DNA of 64,000 nucleotides. It comes from Cristatella mucedo (taxonomy: Eukaryota > Bryozoa > Phylactolaemata > Cristatellidae). This document shows positions 41,672-51,825 of the stretch, in pieces (the stretch's first letter is position 1; each line of letters opens with the position of its first letter). The stretch covers positions 10,186,501 through 10,250,500 of the forward strand of contig WPIO01000007.1 in the NCBI GenBank assembly GCA_009760855.2, read 5' to 3'. Position numbers and translations under genes: made by a program. Under the pieces are notes generated by a model. It was not told the DNA's origin and made no database searches. It saw only the letters and a list, made by a program, of their open reading frames with translations.

Positions 41672-41724
41672 ATGGCTGACCCGGTTATTAAGGCTCTTAA
41701 AATACAGACTGGCGTTGTTAAAAG
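41672..41724 (+). CDS. TBCA: TBCA exon 1
   Basis: It encodes MADPVIKALKIQTGVVKR, the last codon being split by the intron. The donor is AG then GTGTGT, phase 2. The start is fixed by the family N-terminus MADPR-IKIKTGVVKR. Confidence 0.96.
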
Positions 41725-44700
41725 GTGTGTCCAGTTGTGTGAACTATCATACGATTTTTTTTATCGTTATGGCTTTTCCTTGTGAATTTGTGTGGTTCCG
41801 ATCAATTAGATCAATTTAGAACGGTGATATCAATTAATAGTATATACTTCCTTGTTAAGCCCATGTAAAGTGCAAAGAAAGAGGTTATTTCTTTTAGGGG
41901 CTTATGTGAGTGATATCTCATTTTCATTATTATCTCTGCTGGCTTATTTCATGAGCATGGCCACCACCCCGGACCGCGGCCAGGCTGGTCCATGCATTCA
42001 TGATTTCCCAAGTAGGCTTCTGCAACGCACTACTGGCAGTTTCCTGTATAATAAAATGCTTACGGTTTGTGCTTAACTCTGCAGCTATTAATTTCGATCT
42101 TTAACTTAGAAACTTTGACTCTGCATCAGTCTCTCATCGACATGCTTGGCTCCCCATCAGGCAACTCATTGACGTAAGTGTGCACTTTTAGGCTCCAGCC
42201 TACCTATCCGAACTGCTTTCCAATCAGGTCAGGTTCGTACTACCCGCTCTTCTGGCTCAAGTCGCTTATCTGGACCTCTAACCAAACTGGTGAGCCGTGA
42301 TGGCCCACCAGGTAAGGCGGTTGCTTTTCACGACCTCGGAACCGAGGTCGTAGGTTGGAATCCAACGGTGGGCGATCCTTTATTGCCGCTGATAGCGGTG
42401 GCTATAGCCTTAAGACTCTTCTGCCGCTATGTAAAAAGAAACTGTTAAATCAGCTAATATTTATTCTTAATTTAAACTGGAATTAAATCTTCCGGAGTCC
42501 TCCGCGCCTTCATTTCGTATACTCTCAAAGCCTGGAACTGACTACGGACTGACCTGCCACGATATCCCTACTTTAATGACATTTAAAAAGATGCTAGAAA
42601 CCTAACTATTCCTCAAAACCCTATTCTGGCTCTGTGTGAATTGTCTTTTGCTTGCTTATTGGTGCTGACACTGAATGTTATCACTAACCGGTTAACATGC
42701 TTACTTTCCAGCATATATAAAGATCGTGGAAAGAGATTTGCTTCTCTTAAGGTGCTATACAAATACCTTTGTTATTGTTATAATTGTTATTGTTATTATT
42801 ATTGTTATATATTTAGAATTGAACCCTAAGACTACCGGCTGAACTGATTGGCTGGTGATCATGTTGCATGTGTAGCATGCCACGCGTAATTTACATGGAA
42901 ACAATCTGCCTGTCTATTCGGCCGATCAAAATCTAAGCATCTTACCTTTTTTGACAGACAATACAAACGATGCTAATGGAATCAGCCGTCCTTTGTACTT
43001 CTCCGTTTTAGATTGGCTAAAGAGAAGACGGTTTATGAACAAGAAGTGGTACAGCAATCTGCAAAAATTGAGCGTATGAAAAATGATGGTAAAGATGAAT
43101 ATGACATTCGAAAGCAGGCAAGTATACTGGCTTGTCTGTGCTCATCGGAAGCTTCATACATTTTCATGAGCTTGAGTTGCATTTTATACACAGGGGCATG
43201 CGGGCACTCACTCGAGCACTGACAAATATTTAGCTTGATGCTCAATTTTGCAGGAAGAAGTTTTGCAGGAGTCCAAAATGATGATCCCGGACTGTCTTAA
43301 GAAATTGAAGGATGCCCATACCAAGCTCTCCAGCGTCCTTGTGAGTACATATGTAAACCGTTAAGCACCGAGTGCACCCAACCACCTCAGCTGCACTCTT
43401 GAATTCGAGGCTCTGCTATTGCTATATTGCTGTATATATATTATTTTATTATTATTTAAAATTAATATTATTAGAGTATTATTATATTTATTATTTATTA
43501 TTTTTTTTATTATTATATATCTATATTGCTGTAGGGGGCCTTGGAATGATGCTGCCATTCTCGAGATGTCGACTGCTCAATCCAGTGGGTGCCATAAAAG
43601 GGGGAATTTCCGGCAGACACCATTCCTAACGTTCGTTCGAAAAAAAATTGTTTTTGGTTCTTCTTGCAGTTCTTATCTGACCTACAATACTGCTGCCCTT
43701 GTTGGCATCAATCCTTGGGAAAATGTCCTCCATAACAATAAAATAACAATAATAGTTATAATAATTGTTATAGCACCCTCTGAGAGCTCATTCTCTCACT
43801 AGGCACTTTACAGGCTGTAAAGGAAGCATGTCAATATGGTTAGTGATAGTTTGCACAGTGTCAGCTCGAATTAGTCTGCAAAGGACAGTTTACAATGACC
43901 CAGAAAATGCTATGAGGAACACGTGTGCTTTTAGCTTCTGTCAAAATGTCGACAGGTCATGGGGATGTCGTGACGTCACTCATGAGTTGGTTCTAAGCTT
44001 GCTTTTGGAGCACGGGAACTAAATGCATGGTCTCCTAAGGATTCGAGGTTGGTTCGAGGCACAGCTAAACTATCTTTAGTCAGAAGAGTGGGTGGTGCTA
44101 TCTTCCAGTTTTCATAGCTGGTTTTGCTAGTTGCTGTGTTGCAATGTTGTATAAGGACTCTGACTAGGGTGGCATTGGTTTTTTGTAAGGTGCTTTGTAT
44201 GTGCATGCAAATACTTTTTATACGTACATATATCAGTGTGTTCATAGTTTGCATGTGTGCATACGTTTGGCTCGGTGGGTAGATGTATGTGTTTGGACGT
44301 GTGCATTTTTCTGTATATTGTATTTTGTGTTTTGTTTTGTGATGTATGTTTTTATTCCATTCCTACGGCTTAGTGCATTGTGTCAAGAATTTTGGATTAT
44401 GAGATTACAGGTTTAGATCCCGATCATGGTCAGGCTTTTGCAGGTCTCTTGATAATAGCCATAATAAAGCAGTTTGCAGTATCAAATCGGCAAATGTCAG
44501 GCACTAGAGCAACCTAAAGGGTGCTCCAAAAGTGCTGAGAACTGGCCACACACTGGCGATCCATCCACTCCTGTGAATAGTGCCGTAGAAATTGCCATTT
44601 TAGGAGTCGTATATATGTAAATGTTTTCTTATGTTTGTGTACACGCACGTGTGCCCACGGTAGGTGGGTGTACGGGTGGATGTGTGTTAGTTTGATGTGT

Positions 44701-47700
44701 GTGCGGTGGGTGTACCTGAGTGTAGCAAGTGTCAGTCTGTATCTAAGTCAAAACACTTTTAGGTCACTTCCTTCTTTGGCTCCAGCCTATCTCTCAGATA
44801 TACTCCCCCACCAGGCCAAGCATCGTACCACCCACTTTTCGGAATCCAGCAGTTTACCAATACCTCGTACAAACCTCAAATCCTTTGGAGACCGTGCATT
44901 TAGTTCGTATGCTCTCAAAGCCTGGAACTCACTACCCTTGCGTCAGAACATCCCCTGACTTGACCACATTTAAAAAGAACTTAAAATACACACCTATTTA
45001 GGACAGCATTTAGTGGGTCCCTGTGATTTGTCCTTCATGTGCTTATGCATGCTGACACTGGCATGCTGACACTAACCACATTTGCATGCTGACCCTGTGC
45101 ATGTCACCCCTAACCATGTTATTTATGTTGTTTATCAAGCATGATATTACTCACCATTCAATCGTGTTTCCCTTTGCAGCAAATAAGTCCATGCTGCCAC
45201 TTACCACATTTGCATGCTGACCCTGTGCATGTCACTCCTAACCATGTTATTCATGTTGTTCAAGCATAGTACCACTCGCCATTCGATCGTGTTTCCTTTG
45301 CAGCACATGTTTGCCTAGAAAGTTTTCTGAGGGTGCTTTATCGAGTTTATTATTATTATTATTATTAAATCTGTGCATGTCTTTGGTTTTACATGCATGG
45401 GGTTGGTGTTTAGGAGGTTATGTATGTGTTTTTGTTTTTGTTGTGTGGCTTAAAGATGATTGCTACTCTAGACTTCTATAGCACATCCTGAAGCTTACTT
45501 TCATTTCGCAATCGGTAGCCCAGCAGCCTTTATTTCTTGCAGCAAAGAAAATGTAAGTATTGCAGTATTCCGAAAGAAGTTAAAGAAGTGAGCAAACAGT
45601 AGCAGTGAAATGATTCCTGGAAAGAAATTGTTAAAAGGGGAGTTAAAAGGAGGGGAATCGACTTCGTCATTGTTTAAGAATCTTGGGAGTTAGTTCCATG
45701 GTATAAAACCTGCATATGCCGAAACCTATGTTGCCAGCTAAGGCATGGTAAGCTTTTTAGGTCAGAGAAACCGGCAAAGAGACAAGACAGCCTCTGTCAG
45801 GCACAGATAGTCACTGCCAGCTACAGAGTTTGATTGAATCCCCTTTTCGATGGGAACTGCTGGTCCCTTAGCATGAGAGCACTTGGCTGAATTTCTTGGA
45901 TGTAAAGACCAGTCTTGTGAGCATTGTGTGTGCATTTTGGAAAAACTTTTTGGGCCAAGTGAATACAGTGAGTGAACTGGTGCGGTAGGTTTTCTGTATG
46001 CATTTTTTCAAAAGTGAGTCGTCAAGCAAGATGCTCAGGTTGCATACATTTGACTATGGTCTCACTGCTGCACCTTTCATTAGAATCATGAAGTCCTTGA
46101 TCCCACCATTGTTTGAACAGGTATGAGAAGTCCTTTTTTCTGATCGTTTGCTTAACATCCAGGACCTATTGCATGCAAGACAGGAAGTCAGTTTTTTAAA
46201 CACTGCAAGTGAGTGGGAGGGGTGGTGAACGGTAACTACAGTTGGGTGTTGTGGCATAGAAGTTTGGTCACTACCTTAGGCCTGATTAACGTGCTCAATG
46301 TGGGAGACGGTAAACGGTATGAGACCCAAGACCCGGGACAGGCAGACCCCTTAGAACTCGGCAAGTAGCTTCCTGTTGGACTATAGCCGACCGTGACATA
46401 ATACGGATGAGCCCTTCCATAGCCTCATGCGTGAGAGGGTTACCGTTGTTCAAACTTCTTTGCTACGTCTTGGTAATCAGTGGTTTCGACTTCTACTGAC
46501 AATGCTAGAAGGAGCAATGCAATTATGTTCCTACAATCATTAAGAATGGTAATAGTAAATCTTATATACTGCACCCTAGGATAACCAAATCTTTATTCAG
46601 GTGCTTTGCAACTCCCATGAGAGCAGTAACCGAGAGTTAATGACAAGCAAGGTATCATAAATGAACACGCACGTGCTCACGAAGACGATGCTCAAACAAG
46701 CATGCAAGAGCACATAGGACAGGGAAAGTTGAGCACAACAGGTATGTCTTGAGCTGAGACTTGAGTGATGCCAAGTTCATGCAGGTGGTGACAGAAGCCA
46801 GAAGTGAGCTCCAGACTAGTGATGCATACAGACTGTGGGCCCTATCGCCATGAGATTTCAATGGAGTGCTAGGAATATTCATAAGGCTGGAAGCCGAGGA
46901 GCAGGTGTTGCGAGAGCACAATAGAGGAGTACGCTGATCAATGAGATAAAAATGCTAGCTGATTTAAAAGCCTCTTTTGTGTAGCGACAGAAGAACCTTG
47001 ACGGCCACGACCACTGCTTGCAACGGCAATGAAGGGTCGCCCACCGCAGGAGTCGAACCCACGACCTCGGGAGCCGAGGTCGTGAAAAGCAACCGCCTTA
47101 CCAAGTGTGCCATCACGGCTCACCAGATAGGCTGATGCTGTGATTTCACCGACCTGTTAGCCAGAGAGAGAATCTTGAGGTCAATTCGATGCTTGATAAG
47201 GAGCAAGTGAAACTCAAATAGAAGTGGTATGATGTTGCAGCTGCACCTTTGACTACAGACCAGCCGAGCTGCTGAGGTGTGCACCAGTTGCAGCCGATTT
47301 AGGGAACACGCTGGGAGTCCTGAATATAGGAATTACAGAAATCCAGCCTTGTCAGTGGAGGCCGTGTGCTCATCTAATGACAAGTCGTTTTGGAACTGTA
47401 TGCTTAGAATACAGGCAGGTGTCACTGGAGTGATAAAGCAGTTTTAGGGGTGAGCTCTTCACTAGTAGGTGTGCTGTTGGCCACGTGTATCTGATATAAG
47501 ACAGATTCAGGACTGCCTAGTTATTAGCCAGAGCATCAGATCCATCACGGGGAGCATACTAAGTAAAACGTGTCTGTCAGGAAAATAACTCCTCCCACCA
47601 GCCCCGGTGGCTGTCATCTTGAGCCACTTAACCACTTGTGACCGATTTTCGGGCAGTCAATAGCCTTTTAAGGGGTACGTGCTTTGGCCTATCAAGTCTT

Positions 47701-48291
47701 ATGTTTAGAACTCGTAGAGAACCAAATCCTAATCCCGGTGCTTTGCGACATGCTGCAAGAGATGCTGCAACCAAAAGTTAATAAAAAACAAAGTATGCTG
47801 CTTTGACTATCAGGCAAAATGCACACTATAAGACACCCAGGGCCGATGGTTAGTGGGACCCCTTTCACGTTGTAAATGCTCCTTATATCAACGCTGTAGC
47901 AATAACTTTGATATGCATATTCTATTAGCTATCCGTAGCCCGAAGCACCAATGCCCTAATCTTGTTTCCTAGTCTTATATTCGTTGTTAGCGCTGCCTAT
48001 GCTGCAGCTCTCTTTACTGTAGCTCTAGTTGCCACTGTTATTACACCTTCTGACCCATTGGTGGGCTCTTATCTTACGTCTCTATCTATATGTATACTTA
48101 TCTTATGTCACGCCAAGCGTTTGCCCTCCCAATGTGTAGTGAGCAGGAATATGTATTATCGGCCCATGTCGGTACTAGACAGTGTTCTTCTGTTTTCTTT
48201 GCAGGAAGGGGCTGGTGACTTTGAGAGCTCAGAGGAGTACAAGGCAGGACAGCAAGCTCTACTAGACACGCTCAGCCTCGTACAATCGTAG
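41672..48291 (+). CDS. TBCA: Tubulin-folding cofactor A (TBCA), complete in 4 exons
   Basis: TBCA is a small cytosolic three-helix-bundle chaperone. It captures quasi-native beta-tubulin released from the CCT chaperonin and passes it along the cofactor pathway to alpha/beta-tubulin dimers. Exons 41672-41724, 43012-43117, 43254-43340 and 48205-48291 give 110 residues; human TBCA has 108. The reading starts MADPVIKALKIQTGVVKR, continues LAKEKTVYEQEVVQQSAKIE and DEYDIRKQ, then LQESKMMIPDCLKKL, and ends EEYKAGQQALLDTLSLVQS before TAG. These align end to end with the known family. Charged heptad-like helices are evident. Intron 1 holds a LINE-B fragment with a nested SINE-A, intron 2 is only 136 bp, and intron 3 (4.9 kb) is repeat-rich. 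SEH1 lies upstream on the opposite strand and likely shares the promoter region. Confidence 0.97.
42085..42800 (+). mobile_element. LINE-B 3' portion split by a nested SINE-A
   Basis: LINE-B coding remnants occupy 42085-42290 (CTTGGCTCCCCATCAGGCAA, AGGCTCCAGCCTACCTATC). They resume at 42481 (TCATTTCGTATACTCTCAAA, CCTGGAACTGACT), with a TTATTG-type tail near 42770-42810. A SINE-A lies between. All of it is in TBCA intron 1. Confidence 0.8.
42291..42473 (+). mobile_element. SINE-A nested in LINE-B, with target duplication
   Basis: A full SINE-A (TGAGCCGTGATGGCCCACCA through CAGCTAATATTTATTCTTAA) is flanked by a 7-bp direct repeat AAACTGG at 42284-42290 and 42474-42480. The host is a LINE-B 3' region. 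Confidence 0.88.
43012..43117 (+). CDS. TBCA: TBCA exon 2 (ends at a GC donor)
   Basis: It encodes LAKEKTVYEQEVVQQSAKIE, then RMKNDGKDEYDIRKQ. The acceptor is CTCCGTTTTAG. The exon most likely ends at CAG followed by GCAAGT, a GC-type donor. The alternative GT four bases downstream gives a poor splice site and needs a skipped acceptor in exon 3. Confidence 0.92.
43254..43340 (+). CDS. TBCA: TBCA exon 3
   Basis: It encodes EEVLQESKMMIPDCLKKLKD then AHTKLSSVL, matching the family LQESRMMIPDCQRRLE. The acceptor is CAATTTTGCAG and the donor GTGAGT. It has 29 codons, phase 0 on both sides. Confidence 0.95.
43738..43820 (-). mobile_element. Antisense LINE-B/SINE-B-type 3' tail
   Basis: A TTATTG-rich stretch on the minus strand is preceded by GTGCCTAGTGAGAGAATGAG and CTCTCAGAGGGTGCTATAAC, the 3' tail shared by LINE-B and SINE-B. 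It is only about 80 bp. Confidence 0.6.
43976..44110 (-). mobile_element. LINE-B C-terminal fragment
   Basis: The minus strand reads LAVPRTNLESLGDHAFSSRA, the conserved end of the LINE-B protein. It is a short fragment in TBCA intron 3. Confidence 0.65.
44740..45350 (+). mobile_element. LINE-B 3' portion with duplicated 3' UTR
   Basis: It reads [20 protein letters not shown], then [20 protein letters not shown] and WNSLPL, then the 3' UTR ending in TTATTATTATT. A UTR segment of about 120 bp with CATTTGCATGCTGACCCTGT occurs twice in tandem (about 45080-45185 and 45200-45305). Confidence 0.85.
45450..45830 (-). mobile_element. Diverged LINE-A-like fragment
   Basis: Minus-strand sequence resembles the LINE-A 3' region (GCACATCCTGAAGCTT end, GTAGCCCAGCAGCC, then a tract corresponding to the serine/leucine-rich RT C-terminus). 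It is an older or different subfamily in TBCA intron 3. Confidence 0.5.
46640..47530 (-). mobile_element. LINE-B-like fragment interrupted by SINE-A
   Basis: The minus strand at 46921-46655 reads MNIPSTPLKSHGDRAHSLYA, then LVWSSLLASV, a diverged LINE C-terminus. Upstream RT-like sequence appears to continue at 47128-47530, beyond a minus-strand SINE-A (46948-47127). Confidence 0.6.
46948..47127 (-). mobile_element. SINE-A
   Basis: Complement of SINE-A from GCTAGCTGATTTAAAAGCCT to CAAGTGTGCCATCACGGCTC, with the B box read as GGAGTCGAACCC. It is inserted within LINE-B-like sequence in TBCA intron 3. Confidence 0.88.
48205..48291 (+). CDS. TBCA: TBCA exon 4 and stop
   Basis: It encodes EGAGDFESSEEYKAGQQALL then DTLSLVQS and TAG, corresponding to the family C-terminal helix EEAEEYKEARLVLDSV. 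The acceptor TGTTTTCTTTGCAG is strong. I saw no AATAAA in the 200 bases that follow. Confidence 0.95.
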   Translation, partial: EGAGDFESSEEYKAGQQALLDTLSLVQS

Positions 48292-48479
48292 CCGATTGTC
48301 ATGCTTATGTGTTAGATTCACCTTGAGCGCGGCCATCACTCGTGGCAGCCGCGGCTGGTCATGCAGCTTGCTGCTTATGGATTCCTTCTCTTTTCTTTCG
48401 TCAGTAGTGAGCATCAGCAGCATGTGAATGTGCTTAAATCATGTCATAAAATCATAATTCAGTCGGTGATTCTATTAAT

Positions 48480-48610
48480 AGTCATATATCTCCCTCTTGT
48501 AATTCCACAAGTTTGCAATTACTAAGCTGGCGTTCGCATGAGTTTTCTCTTGCGCACTCAAAGCCTGAGCCGCTTTCGGTGCATGCATGGTAGCAAACAG
48601 CCTCTACTTT
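48480..48610 (-). mobile_element. LINE-A-like 3' end
   Basis: The minus strand contains the LINE-A 3' motif (CCGAAAGCGGCTCAGGCTTT, GAGTGCGCAAGAGAAAACTC) in a diverged form, just past the TBCA stop codon. Confidence 0.65.
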
Positions 48611-49507
48611 TGACACCCAGCACCACAGGTGATTGGTGCTGAAGAAGCATGAATGAGACATCTTTATCCATTCAGCCTGCTTAGCGTTAGTTACTGGGAA
48701 CTTGCTTTGCCCTCCGACATAGCATACCTGAGTGATGCTACTGTCTGCCTTTGCACCGACCAGAATGTCACCAGGTAAAGACCTAGCAACTAATACGGTG
48801 TCGTTTATGCATAGAGGTAGCCAACTTCCTCTATGGGCACAGTGTCCATAGCAAAAAGTTAAACACATCAGCCAAAACTCAACCGAAAATATATCTTTAA
48901 AAGGTCTTTATTTTAATTGAATATCGAAATTCACTAGCTACCATGTTCAGTATCCTGCTATGAGTGCAGTGCCCATAGCAGAAAGTTGGCTGTCTCTGTG
49001 TGCAAAACCGAACCATATTAGCTGGCCATAGAGTCCCCCCCTCCTCCACAGGGCCAACCGACCTGTGCCGTTTGGGCCTTTTTGTACATACCATATTCCG
49101 TACACACCATAACTTATCAGGGATCAGCTGGTTCTGTAGGTTCGTTTCGGTGTTCGATGGTCAGTATATCGATATATTGTTGAGAAAGCTCTTCTTCCGT
49201 GTTATGTTAGCCAACTTGCAGTAAGACGTTTGTCTGCCGGCTCCTTAATTGTTAGATACTACGAAAACGTGGGTAATGAGATTTAACTGAGCATAAGCTA
49301 TGTGTGACTCCTGAATTGACATTTATTTGCTGAAGCTTTAGGCCAACTGATTAAGCCTCTTGTAAGACTAGAGTTCTTGGATTACACCTATTTTTATACA
49401 GCTATATTTTGCCAGTTCTTACACTTGTCATATTTGAAGGTATCACTAGAGAATCGCACAGTGGGATCGATGAAGATATTCAGTTGACATGAGGCAGATG
49501 TTTCCTG

Positions 49508-49778
49508 TGCTAGAGAGCAGCCCTAGCCGACTCTAAGCCAAGTGTGGACCTTTACCTGACTTCTTCGTTATACCTTCGGATATTTCTCCGATATCTTAGC
49601 TGTGACAGCTCATGAGCTGTCCTTGGCTACTCCTAAGTCTCTTGGCTTCCGAATGCATAACGAAAGCCTCTTAGGGCTGTGAGTGCGTCACGAAAAAACT
49701 CCTGCGTAACATACACATATCCACATAGTCTTTGTGGTTTGGTAGAGTTTCATACGGAGAGACATTACATTACAATGC
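49508..49778 (+). mobile_element. Internally deleted LINE-A (5' leader joined to 3' end)
   Basis: About 130 bp match the LINE-A 5' leader (TGTGGACCTTTACCTGACTT, ATGAGCTGTCCTTGGCTA). About 140 bp of the LINE-A 3' end follow directly (TTCCGAATGCATAACGAAAG, CTCCTGCGTAACA). Around 3 kb of coding sequence is absent between them. Confidence 0.8.
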
Positions 49779-50229
49779 GCTCTGTGATAAGTGTACTCGC
49801 AAAGTTTACCGAGAATCGACTTGTGAGTTTTCGTGTAATTTGCTGCAGTTGACTTCAAGGACTTGAGAAAATACTGTATTCCACTATAATTCGCCACGAA
49901 GCGGCTAGAAATAGATTGCAAAGTGCTCAAATTATGATTGCATAATTAACTGCATTGTGCTGAATGTAAACCCATATAAATTCAAGCAAGTCATTGTGCA
50001 TCCACGAATTCTGGCAATCCGATCTCACAATCACCCGAAATGGCATGGGAAATACCGAAATCAACTCTCTTATTCCATGCAATTCTTTCTGAAATTGTCA
50101 ATGCGAAAGTTTAATTTAGATTATATTTAATACTAGACTCAGTCCTAAGAGCTCGTACTAAATTTCGTGCCGAAGCTCGTGCACTCCTTTAGATAAGGCA
50201 CTGCAGTCGACTGTAACCACAAATGAAAA

Positions 50230-50690
50230 CCACTCCCCCACCAAGCCAAGTATCGTACCATCAGCTATTCTGGCTCAGATCGTTTAGCCCTATCTCGTAC
50301 GAACCTTGAATCCTTTGGAGTCTGAGCCGTACTGAGTTCGTATGCTCCCAAAGCCTGGAGCTTACTTTATAATGACGTCATGTCATCCCCTGCCCAGATG
50401 ACATTTAATAAGAAGCTTGAAACACACCTGTCTATTACAGAATTTAGTGGGTGATTGTGATTCCTCCTTTGTGCGCTTATGCGTGCTGACAATGAGCCTG
50501 CTGCTACTAACCGTATCTACATGTTGACCTTGTGCATGTCACAACACACAATATTATGCTTAATGACATTTCGTACGTTACCATTAATCATTTATTCAGG
50601 CTTTCTTTACGGGATCTGTAAGAGTGCCTAGAAAGATAGTCAATTCTTTTAGGGCAATATACAAATATATTATTATTATGTAAAGACCCA
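50230..50690 (+). mobile_element. LINE-B 3' fragment inside the satellite array
   Basis: LINE-B C-terminal coding and 3' UTR (CCACCAAGCCAAGTATCGTA, GTTCGTATGCTCCCAAAGCC), ending AATATATTATTATTATG. Satellite-like sequence lies on both sides. Confidence 0.8.
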
Positions 50691-51769
50691 GTTGTAGACC
50701 GCAATCCACCGCCAACTATCAGATATCGTACAATAAAAAGAGAAGCTTTGGCTTCAATTGCACGTCACTTTACTATTCTTCTATAGTGCACTAGCGAAAT
50801 TTCGCCACGACTACTTAGGATATTTATATGCAATGCATTGCAATTGACTGTAATAGCCTGAGCCAATACTGAAATCTCCTGCATTCTGCTACGAAATTCT
50901 CAGCAATAGGTTTTTCTAAATGGCCGGTCTCAAAGCCGCAATCCAATACAATTCACCAAAAATTGACCGGAAATTGGTAGTGCAAAGCTCCATTGCTAAC
51001 TGTATTTTAGACTTCGCTGTGTTGAAAGTGAAGCCATTTAATGGGAAAGCCACTTCTCTCTTTTCTTGTCCGCTAATGCACGGCATTTTAGTGGATTGCC
51101 TGGGAAAATATGACAATTTAAACATGGTCGGTTTTTAATTGCCATAATTGAGCTTCGCGAACCTTCAACTTTTTTCCTACTAGCACCTCGCTGTTTTTAA
51201 GAAGCACCCACAACCTTTCAACCCGTTTCGTGCATACAAGCATAGTTAATGCATAACAATCGTCACTAATGGCCGAGGCTAGAGTGCATTTGAAAGTTCT
51301 CGGTTTTAATTGTGAATCCTCACATTTTAATGCTATCTTGCATGCTTAATATCGGGCAATGCACGGCAATCAACAAAATGGCCGGGATCAATAGCGAAAT
51401 TCATTGCAATCCGTTGCAAATTGACTACAAATCGGCCGTTACTAGCCCTAGTTTTGACTCGTTGCTCATTATAATCTATTTATAGTGCACGTAAGCGATT
51501 CCATTGTGAATGCTCTTCCTCGGAAGCCGCAGTAGAACCGACCGCAATCGCCCGGGCTAATACGGTTCTCCATTGTAATCCGCCCCAAAATTCCCACAAA
51601 TCAAAATGTCAAATCTCCCATTTTGAGCACATATTGCAAGCTCTATGGTCAAAGTGCACTAGCAAAATGTTAGCCTATTTCGCACATACAATATCGGGCA
51701 GCCTATTTCGCACATACAATATCGGGCAATGCATGGCAATTGATGCAATGGCCAGTGCTAATAAAAAAA

Positions 51770-51825
51770 ACACTAGATTATTCAACAGTCTCTTTGTACG
51801 GCGACAGAAGAGCCTGAACGAGCGG
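51770..51825 (-). mobile_element. SINE-A 3' scrap
   Basis: The short stretch CAACAGTCTCTTTGTACGGC followed by GACAGAAGAGCCTGAACG matches the complement of the SINE-A 3' part. It lies within the satellite array. Confidence 0.55.
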
